From Chloroflexota bacterium (GTDB taxonomy: Bacteria; Chloroflexota; Anaerolineae; UBA3071), in NCBI GenBank assembly GCA_014383605.1, contig JACNHM010000386.1, forward strand, positions 1 to 5,581: DNA of 5,581 nt, read 5' to 3'. Made by a program: the position numbers and the translations under genes. Positions 1-5,581 of the stretch are shown piece after piece (within the stretch, counting starts at the first letter, position 1; each line of letters starts with the position of its first letter). The notes beneath the pieces are model-generated. The model saw only the letters and a program-made list of their open reading frames with translations, did not search any database and was not told the origin of the DNA.

Positions 1-1829
1 AGCTCCCATTTGCTTCCCGATTGGCGCAGAGATATGGGAGATTGCTGTAAGAGCCCCCGCCACTGCTGCCTGATGCTTCGCAGACGCTCCCGCCCGCGGC
101 GATGGACAAAGGGGTAGTCCTCGTCGGAGAGCAAGACATCCCGGTGGGCTTCAGCCACTTTCCGGCTCAAGAGCACGGTACCACCCAACCAGCGGGGAAT
201 CTGCCCCCTGGGAGCTGGCGCGACAATGATCAGGCCCTCTTGAAGGTCTACATCAACGGTCTGCCAGCGGCGACCGGCCAGCACGAAGACGAACTGGGGA
301 TCGCGGAGGGCCTGCACGAACCAGGTCTGGAGCGTGCCTACCTGCTGCTTGTCCAGGGTGATGACGCGCATCTCCTTCGGCGTCTCAAAGACCGAGTAGA
401 GTTCCAGGAAGTTCTGACGCCCGAACCGCTTCTCGCCAGCCTCGCCCAAGATCAACAGCCCCCCACTGGAATACAGATAACCCGTGGCGAGAAGATGCTC
501 GACTAACGTGTCGAATTCACCGCGACTGATTCTACTGAAAGGCGCGGCACGCTCAAGCACCTCCCACAATTGCTCCCGGCGAACACCGTAGAATTGCAGA
601 GCCTGGGCCAGGATTTGGTGGACCAGCACATGGTAGGCGCGACGAGAAGGCTCCACTGGTTCGATCCAGTCTTCTAAGGCCAGGTTGACCAGGGCAATCG
701 CCCGCACCAGCGCCATTTCCTCTCCGGCCAAGAAGGCAATGTGCGGGCGGGTTCCTGGTCGGCGGCCGGTGCGTCCCAACCGTTGCATGAAGGAAGAAAC
801 GGTAGCCGGCGCGTCCAGTTGCATTACAAGGTCCAGGTCCCCCACGTCTATGCCGAGTTCCATGGTGCTGGTGCAGACGATGCAGGTGTCTTCCCTGTAG
901 GTGAATTCTAGCTCTGCCTCCTCCCGTAGATCGCGGGCCACTGAGGAGTGGTGGACGTAGGCTGTGATCCCGGCATTCTCTACCGCTTGCTTGACAGCCT
1001 CGGCCTGGCGGCGGCTCTCCACGAAGAAGAGGGATTTGCGCCCTTGCGCTCGACGAACGGTCTCCTGTCCCAGCATGGTATCGTCTTCAATCAAGTCGAT
1101 TTCTATGAGCTTGGGAGTGGCAGGTCGGGGTGGATCGACGACAGTCCAGGGACGCTGGCTAGAGCCCTGCAGCCAGTCGGCGATCTGCTCTGGGTTGCCC
1201 ACTGTGGCGGAGAGACCGACCCGCTGGATGTCGCGCCCACTGTAGGTCTGAAGGCGCTCGAGGACAGAGGCGAGGTGGGCTCCGCGATCGTCACCAGCGA
1301 AAGCGTGGATCTCGTCCACCACCGCGAAGCGTAGTTCGGCGAAGAGGGTAGCCTTGTCAACGTCCGGCTTGATGAGGATCACCTCCAGGGATTCAGGAGT
1401 GATCATCAGCACGTTGGCCGGCTCGGCCAGGAAGCGCCTACGGGCTGAGTTGGGCACATCGCCGTGCCATTTGAAGGCGTCCAACCCCACCAGGCCAGCC
1501 AACTTCTCCAGACGGGGCTCCTGGTTGTTGAGCAGGGCGCGCAGCGGGGAGATATAGAGCGTCGAGACTGGGGGCAGCTTCTCGTTGTAGATGGTGTCCA
1601 GGATGGGGAAAAAGGCGGCCTCGGTCTTCCCACCAGCGGTGGGGGCCAATACCACGCAGTTGTGGCCAGTTAGGATGGCATCAATGGTCAGCTCCTGCAC
1701 GGGCCACAGGCTAGACCAGCCCAGAGTGTGGGCGATGCCGCTTTGCATGCGCGGCGACAGCCTGAAGAAGCTTGTACTGAGCCCAGCGGTGTCCTGAGCC
1801 TGCCGAAGGGTCGAAGTGCTAGAAGACAA
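1..1829 (-). CDS. brxHI: BrxHI-type Lhr-like DEAD/DEAH-box helicase, 3' end off the window
   Basis: Superfamily 2 helicase, expected to couple ATP hydrolysis to movement on DNA in a BREX complex in the cytoplasm. Numbered from the proposed TTG at 1829, about 609 residues are visible without stop or frameshift. They show a Q-motif-like LWPVQE (41-46), motif I PTAGGKT (63-69), Ia SPLRALLNNQ (94-103), Ib TPESLE (144-149), II DEIH (172-175), III SAT (207-209), IV LFFVESRRQAE (267-277), V TSTMELGIDVGDLDLV (320-335) and VI QRLGRTGRR (349-357). A winged-helix and beta-rich region typical of the Lhr core follows (FGRQNFLELY, LAGRRWQTVDVD), so only the tail should be missing. The start is uncertain. 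ATG 1748 has no good ribosome site and loses FFRLSPR, which resembles the conserved residues before the Q motif. TTG 1829 overlaps the brxD stop by 11 bases and follows a purine-rich stretch. Residues 4-20 are encoded mostly by a dispersed repeat. Family call is firm; BrxHI rests on the neighbours. Confidence 0.87.
   Translation of the reverse strand, partial: MSSSTSTLRQAQDTAGLSTSFFRLSPRMQSGIAHTLGWSSLWPVQELTIDAILTGHNCVVLAPTAGGKTEAAFFPILDTIYNEKLPPVSTLYISPLRALLNNQEPRLEKLAGLVGLDAFKWHGDVPNSARRRFLAEPANVLMITPESLEVILIKPDVDKATLFAELRFAVVDEIHAFAGDDRGAHLASVLERLQTYSGRDIQRVGLSATVGNPEQIADWLQGSSQRPWTVVDPPRPATPKLIEIDLIEDDTMLGQETVRRAQGRKSLFFVESRRQAEAVKQAVENAGITAYVHHSSVARDLREEAELEFTYREDTCIVCTSTMELGIDVGDLDLVMQLDAPATVSSFMQRLGRTGRRPGTRPHIAFLAGEEMALVRAIALVNLALEDWIEPVEPSRRAYHVLVHQILAQALQFYGVRREQLWEVLERAAPFSRISRGEFDTLVEHLLATGYLYSSGGLLILGEAGEKRFGRQNFLELYSVFETPKEMRVITLDKQQVGTLQTWFVQALRDPQFVFVLAGRRWQTVDVDLQEGLIIVAPAPRGQIPRWLGGTVLLSRKVAEAHRDVLLSDEDYPFVHRRGRERLRSIRQQWRGLLQQSPISLRQSGSKWE
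1771..1817 (-). repeat. Dispersed-type 'CTTCGAC..GGCTCAG' repeat at the brxD/brxHI junction
   Basis: On the minus strand this stretch reads ACTTCGACCCTTCGGCAGG followed by two near-identical decamers, GGCTCAGGAC (1800-1791) and GGCTCAGTAC (1783-1774), spaced 17 bases apart, then AAG. The wording (CTTCGAC, GGCTCAGGAC, CTCAGTAC) is that of short repeats I recall as scattered in large numbers through some environmental bacterial genomes, Chloroflexota among them, where they produce odd peptides such as LRQAQD when they fall inside reading frames. It begins two bases after the brxD stop codon and ends about 22 bases before the first ATG of the helicase frame. The direct repeat is seen in the sequence; family membership is from memory, and dispersal cannot be tested with one copy. 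Confidence 0.55.
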
Positions 1830-3108
1830 TGGCCGACACCTCTTCTTCCTCCGCCGTCAGGAGCTCCTCGCGACGGGCCTTCTCTAGATCGAACGCATAT
1901 TGCTCTGCAGGGTCGTAGTCTGGATAGTCCTGGACCAGGTCCAGCACGTTGACGAACTCTCGCAGGAAAACCCGGGGGAGAACGTCCACCCGACCACCGA
2001 ATTTGCTAGTCAGGTGGTCCGCCATCTTCTCAATGAAAGTATCGGACACACGGGTGCGATCCACGGGTTGGTAGGCGATCTCGTAGATCTCACGCACTTT
2101 CTGGGCCACGGCCAGCAGCCTCCCACGGTCGAAGGCACGAAGCACGATCTGGGGCTGCCGCAGGTTGCGGAACCGATCATCGGTATCCATGAGCTTGATG
2201 CGCTCGTGCAGAGGTTGGAGACTCGGCACACCCTTGCGGTCTTCGAAGAAGGACGGCGTTCCTGTAAGAAGAAAGTGCATGTATCGGAAGCCGCCGTCGT
2301 GTAAGGCGTCCACTATCTGGCGGAGGTTGCTCAGGCTCTTCTCCCGTTCGGGGCGGCGCAGCCGCTGCACCGTCTCGACCTCGTCCAGAAGGACTACCAG
2401 GCCAGTGTGGCCGGCCAGGCGCGCCACGTGGCACACCGCGTGCAGGTAGGTCAGCGCCAGGGAGCGATCCACCTGCCCCCGGATGCCAGCATACCGCCGG
2501 GCCGCACCCCCTACCGTGCCCTGACCGGACAGCCAACCGATCAGGGATTGGGCTGTGGCGAAGTCACCTTCGGCCTGGGCGCGGTAGTAGCCGCGCACAG
2601 CCAGGCTGAACCCGGTGTCCAGGGTGGCGATGCGGGCCAGGTCGGCTTCCAGGGCCTGTTCAGTGCGTTGGAGCAGACGTGGATCATCCTCAGAGAGCCC
2701 TTCCAGCTCGATGAGGCGATCCTCCACGCGATAGATCCAACGGTCCAGGAGAGCTTTCAGTGCGCGCTCCTGGCCAGAGGTGCGCAGGTTGGAGACCAGG
2801 CGGGCGTAGACCTGTTCCAGTTTGTACAGCGGTGTGTCCGGGGAGATCACGGCCTCGGTGACCACGAAGTTCCGGGCCAGGGCGTCTTCCAGGATGAGCC
2901 GTGCCAGGAAGGTCTTGCCCGCGCCATAAGCGCCGCGCACGAACTTGTACGCCGCCCGGCCGGTTCCTACGTGGTCCAGTTGCTCCAGGATGGCCGCCTC
3001 TTCTGCCTCGACACCCACAGCCAGGTGGTGCAGACCGATGTGGGGCACGGTGCCGCTGCGCAGGGCGTTGATGATGTCCTGAGCGGTCAAAGCATCCAAT
3101 CCTGTCAT
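1819..3108 (-). CDS. brxD: BrxD-type P-loop ATPase (BREX system ATP-binding protein, DUF2791 family)
   Basis: Complete 429-residue ATPase, the usual size for BrxD, starting at ATG 3108 and ending with TAG at 1819. It probably hydrolyses ATP as an AAA-like accessory factor of the BREX machinery in the cytoplasm; its exact job in the family is not well defined. Visible motifs are Walker A GAYGAGKT (59-66), Walker B LVVLLDEVE (237-245), a sensor-like LLTGTPSFFED (280-290) and the C-terminal PRVFLREFVNVLD (378-390) characteristic of this family. The opening segment (ALTAQDIINALRSGTVP, 6-22) resembles the start of BrxD/DUF2791 proteins, supporting the chosen start. No membrane segment or signal peptide is seen. 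The start overlaps the pglZ stop as ATGA, implying translational coupling, and the helicase gene follows directly. BrxD-like ATPases paired with helicases may also occur outside BREX (I recall Shango), but PglZ next door favours BREX. Confidence 0.93.
   Translation of the reverse strand: MTGLDALTAQDIINALRSGTVPHIGLHHLAVGVEAEEAAILEQLDHVGTGRAAYKFVRGAYGAGKTFLARLILEDALARNFVVTEAVISPDTPLYKLEQVYARLVSNLRTSGQERALKALLDRWIYRVEDRLIELEGLSEDDPRLLQRTEQALEADLARIATLDTGFSLAVRGYYRAQAEGDFATAQSLIGWLSGQGTVGGAARRYAGIRGQVDRSLALTYLHAVCHVARLAGHTGLVVLLDEVETVQRLRRPEREKSLSNLRQIVDALHDGGFRYMHFLLTGTPSFFEDRKGVPSLQPLHERIKLMDTDDRFRNLRQPQIVLRAFDRGRLLAVAQKVREIYEIAYQPVDRTRVSDTFIEKMADHLTSKFGGRVDVLPRVFLREFVNVLDLVQDYPDYDPAEQYAFDLEKARREELLTAEEEEVSAIVF
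1839..1844 (-). promoter_or_regulatory. Possible ribosome binding site for the helicase TTG start
   Basis: The minus strand reads AAGAGG, nine bases before TTG 1829, inside a longer purine run that begins at 1850 (AGGAAGAAGAGG). This spacing is acceptable for initiation and supports the TTG start over ATG 1748, which has only a weak AGG about 12 bases upstream. The caveat is that the purines are also Glu codons of the acidic BrxD tail (EEEE near residue 420), so the match may be a by-product of coding. Confidence 0.35.
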
Positions 3109-5581
3109 AGGCGTTCTTCCTGAAAGATGTATGTCTGTCCCCCAGTTCCCATCGGGCCGATTTCGATCCAGTCCAGTCCGGCCTGGGACAGCTTCTGGAT
3201 GAGGCCGGCAACGATGCCGCTCGCTCGCCGGGTGGCCAGGCGCTGCCGCAGTTGGGCTTCGTCGGCCTGGCCGTACTGGGCCAAGGTTTGGAGCACCAGT
3301 CGCTCCCGGGCATCCATGTCGAAGGGCAGTTCGACGGTGCGGGTCTGACCGCTGGACAGGGTGAGTTGGACGCTGCGTGGGTGGGGGGCCTGAGGTGGAG
3401 CCTCAGTGAGAGGAGCCGTTTCCTCGCCTCGGAGCCATGCTGGAGGCGCTTTAGGCGGCACATCTCGCGCCAGCACGGCACAGGGCACCACTACCTCCTC
3501 CAGCCCGACACCTCCGTGGTAGCCCGGCCGGGGTTGCTGACCCAGGTAGTCGCCACTGCGATATAGGAGTGCCAGTCCCATGGCATCGGGTGGCCGCTGG
3601 ATCAGGTCTGAGGTGGTCTCCATCGCCCAATCGTCCAGAGGCTGACCTTCTTGCCGGGGCAGGAAGCGGTGGCCGCCGCCCTTGGTTTGTGGGCCACGCC
3701 GGCGGCCCTTCCCCAGGTGCCAGGTGTGGCCGTGGTCAGCGGTGACGATGACCGTCCGCCAGGCGTTGAGGGCTTCCTGGATTGCTGCCCAGAAGACAGG
3801 CAGGTCATCCAGGTCATGAAGCTTCGGGGAAGCACCAGGCGTCTTCAGGTGATCGTCAATCTCGTTGATGATAACGGCCACCAACTGCGCTTCTCCATTG
3901 ATTGCCGCCATCAAAGGAGCTGTCCCGCCCGCAGAAAGACGGGTCTTGTTGAAGAACTGGACGCTGTAGCGCGCCAGGCGGCTTCTCAGAGCGTCTTCTT
4001 CCCTGGCTTTGACCTTCTCCTCGTACTCCTCCTCTGTGTCGAAGGGGTCAGTAGGCAGTTGTGCCAGGAAGATGGCCTTGCGCGAGACCGAGGTGATAGA
4101 GGGCAGCAGGGACAGGCCCAAGCGCTCCTCCCGAGGCCCGATGGACCGCTCAGCTAGGGCTTCCAGCAGGTGCAGATAGTTTGGGTAGGCACAGCCGTCG
4201 AGGACGAGCAGCAAGACACGCTGACCCTGTTTCAGGGCCGGTTCCACCACCTGCTCGACGATCCTATGGCTGGCTACGGCATCCAGGCTGTGGATGGCGT
4301 CACCGTAGCTGGCCAGGAAAGCACGGGCAAAGGTGCGGTTGAGGACGCCCCGCTGTTCCCAGAAGCGTTCGAAAAGCCGTTTAGCCGGATCCTCCAACCG
4401 GGCCACACGGGGGAGCAGCCCCATCAACCGCAGGGCGACCAAGTCGGCATAGGCGCCCTGGTCCTGGTACCACCTGCCCCACTGGACAGGATCGGCCAGA
4501 TCGGCCGTCTGGGCCGTGATACCTTGTAGCCAGCGCACAAGTGCCGCCATGAAGTGCAAGCTCTGGAGTGCATCCCGCTCCTCCACGGCGAAGAGATGGC
4601 CTTCCAGTTTGCCGACCTCCGAAGCCGCAGCGACGTCGCCCCCGGCCATGCGTTCGGCCAGCCTGTCCATCTCCCGGAGGAGTGCACCAGGGAGCACATC
4701 GTTGTAGGCAGGGGGCAACCCCCGCACTGCCTCCTGCCGCTCCGCTTCGCGAGCCAACCGCCGTCCTGTCCGCCCCAGGCGGCGCAGTGTTTCTATGGCC
4801 AGGTCGGTCACCTGGGAGACAGCATCTGCCTCCGCCTGGGTCACATCCCGGGTGTCGGCGATGAGGCGGTTGCGTAGACTCGCCAGGTTGCCCCACCCCG
4901 GCGGGATGCCGGCCTGACGAGTGGCGCGCATGACAGCGCCCGTGACCAGCAAAGCCTGCGCTCGGCCAGGTTCCTCGGCTGCCCAGACCACGATCCCGGT
5001 GTGCTTGACCCCTTCCTCGGCCAGTTGCTTGCGCAGCAGGCTGATTTCCAGCTCATCCGGCGGCGAAGTTGGCCCGGCCTGGGCGAGTTGGGCCAGAAGG
5101 CCGGCTGCCTCCTGCCCTGCTACGGTGATCCCGAAGGCCGCCTTGACCAGAAGTGCCTCCAGTTGCTCGTGAGTGATCTGGCCGAAGAAGAGCTTCTTTT
5201 CATCCTGCACCTGGGCCACCAAGGCCTCCAGGTGGCGCGCCACGCTGGGACGCCAGTCTTCGTAGTCTACCTCCGGGGGCCAGTCCAGGCCGGTGCGGGC
5301 AGCCAGCAGGTCGCGCAACCCCAGGGTGCGGGCAGCGCCACCGAAGGAGCGCGCCTTGATGTCGAAGGGAACGGTGAAGCCGTCCCGAGGTCTATATACC
5401 AGCACGGCATGGCGGTGCCCGCCGCGCAGCAACTCCCCCCGCAGGCCCAGCTCTGAGTCAAAGATGATCAGAGGCCAGTCCTCACCCTGGAAGGACACAT
5501 TGGCGATGTGGCCGGCGTCCTCAGAGCCCTCAGCTTCCCAGATGCACTCGATGAGGACGAAGTCACTGAGGACCTGGCCGG
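3105..5581 (-). CDS. pglZ: PglZ-domain BREX protein (alkaline phosphatase superfamily), 5' end off the window
   Basis: Core BREX/Pgl component with an alkaline-phosphatase-superfamily fold; essential for defence in studied systems, although its substrate is unsettled. The frame is open to the right edge. The first in-window start is GTG 5498 (797 residues), but 27 further in-frame codons, including FVLIECIWEAEG, look like genuine protein, so the true start is probably outside. Numbered from the GTG: an N-terminal PglZ region with IIFDSELGLR (11-20) and VPFDIKARSFGG (43-54); a long helical middle (about 80-400); then the PglZ core with LLLVLDGCAYPNY (metal Asp434), LPSITSVSRKA (Thr469 the likely nucleophile), FFNKTRLSAGG (515-525), VIINEIDDHL (Asp548), VIVTADHGHTWH (Asp588, His589) and GYHGGVGLEEVVVP (His661). 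All expected catalytic positions are present. A Pro/Ala-rich hinge (about 680-706) leads to a C-terminal winged-helix-like region (about 728-797). The motifs look most like type 2 PglZ. The stop overlaps brxD. Confidence 0.93.
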   Translation of the reverse strand, partial: GQVLSDFVLIECIWEAEGSEDAGHIANVSFQGEDWPLIIFDSELGLRGELLRGGHRHAVLVYRPRDGFTVPFDIKARSFGGAARTLGLRDLLAARTGLDWPPEVDYEDWRPSVARHLEALVAQVQDEKKLFFGQITHEQLEALLVKAAFGITVAGQEAAGLLAQLAQAGPTSPPDELEISLLRKQLAEEGVKHTGIVVWAAEEPGRAQALLVTGAVMRATRQAGIPPGWGNLASLRNRLIADTRDVTQAEADAVSQVTDLAIETLRRLGRTGRRLAREAERQEAVRGLPPAYNDVLPGALLREMDRLAERMAGGDVAAASEVGKLEGHLFAVEERDALQSLHFMAALVRWLQGITAQTADLADPVQWGRWYQDQGAYADLVALRLMGLLPRVARLEDPAKRLFERFWEQRGVLNRTFARAFLASYGDAIHSLDAVASHRIVEQVVEPALKQGQRVLLLVLDGCAYPNYLHLLEALAERSIGPREERLGLSLLPSITSVSRKAIFLAQLPTDPFDTEEEYEEKVKAREEDALRSRLARYSVQFFNKTRLSAGGTAPLMAAINGEAQLVAVIINEIDDHLKTPGASPKLHDLDDLPVFWAAIQEALNAWRTVIVTADHGHTWHLGKGRRRGPQTKGGGHRFLPRQEGQPLDDWAMETTSDLIQRPPDAMGLALLYRSGDYLGQQPRPGYHGGVGLEEVVVPCAVLARDVPPKAPPAWLRGEETAPLTEAPPQAPHPRSVQLTLSSGQTRTVELPFDMDARERLVLQTLAQYGQADEAQLRQRLATRRASGIVAGLIQKLSQAGLDWIEIGPMGTGGQTYIFQEERL
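3115..3121 (-). promoter_or_regulatory. Ribosome binding site of brxD
   Basis: AGGAAGA on the minus strand sits six bases upstream of ATG 3108, inside the last codons of pglZ (the QEER of its C-terminus). With the ATGA stop/start overlap this is a standard arrangement for coupled translation, and it fixes the brxD start. Confidence 0.6.

Noticed and set aside
102..506. A 134-codon plus-strand frame opposite the helicase C-terminal part
   Set aside because: The opposite strand encodes a continuous Lhr-like helicase; the plus-strand product has no motif.
1771..1817. Rho-independent terminator between brxD and the helicase gene
   Set aside because: No stable inverted repeat followed by a T run is seen; the structure is a direct repeat.
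1..1829. Helicase suspected to be a frameshifted pseudogene because only short minus-strand frames seemed to be present
   Set aside because: Codon-by-codon translation from 1829 down to position 3 gives one uninterrupted frame with all helicase motifs. It merely runs off the window edge.
2407..3123. A 238-codon open frame on the plus strand opposite brxD
   Set aside because: It lies entirely antisense to a gene with clear Walker motifs, has no recognisable domain and has composition typical of a GC-rich shadow frame.
2690..3481. A 263-codon minus-strand frame spanning the pglZ/brxD junction
   Set aside because: It covers the same bases as the motif-bearing pglZ and brxD frames in another phase and is rich in Arg, Pro and Ser, as shadow frames in GC-rich DNA are.
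3651..4157. A 168-codon plus-strand frame opposite the PglZ catalytic core
   Set aside because: It is antisense to conserved metal-binding motifs and carries no recognisable domain.
4381..4896. A 171-codon minus-strand frame inside pglZ
   Set aside because: It is out of phase with the continuous PglZ frame and is low-complexity Gly/Pro/Arg-rich sequence.

Overview
This 5.6 kb, GC-rich window is almost entirely coding, and every gene is on the minus strand, read right to left. It holds three consecutive genes of a BREX/Pgl-type phage-defence operon: a PglZ alkaline-phosphatase-superfamily protein (3105-5581, 5' end beyond the right edge), a BrxD-type P-loop ATPase (1819-3108, complete) and an Lhr-like DEAD/DEAH helicase of the BrxHI kind (1-1829, 3' end beyond the left edge). 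The order pglZ-brxD-brxHI is the one known from the distal half of type 2 BREX operons (pglW-pglX-pglY-pglZ-brxD-brxHI), and it also occurs in type 6. The PglZ motifs resemble the type 2 proteins, but the genes that would settle the type (pglW, pglX, pglY/brxC, brxA/brxB/brxE) lie outside the window.

The genes are tightly packed. pglZ and brxD share an ATGA overlap with a good Shine-Dalgarno sequence, so they are probably translationally coupled. The brxD/brxHI junction is different. It carries about 47 bp resembling a dispersed 'CTTCGAC..GGCTCAG' repeat family, exactly where the native 5' end of the helicase gene should be. The helicase frame stays open through the repeat, so the start is either a TTG overlapping the end of brxD (with a Shine-Dalgarno-like sequence) or an ATG at 1748 that would cut off the start of the conserved N-terminal region.

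By analogy with BREX, the three proteins would act together with an unseen methyltransferase and large ATPase to discriminate self DNA from incoming phage DNA. PglZ would be the putative phosphatase/nuclease-like component, BrxD an AAA-type NTPase and BrxHI a DNA-translocating helicase. This is inferred from family membership.

The organism cannot be named from the sequence. High GC, the domain style and the dispersed repeat type would fit Chloroflexota or a similar environmental bacterium, but this is a weak inference. There is no non-coding stretch over 300 bases, and I saw no RNA genes, CRISPR arrays, transposase genes or convincing promoters or terminators.
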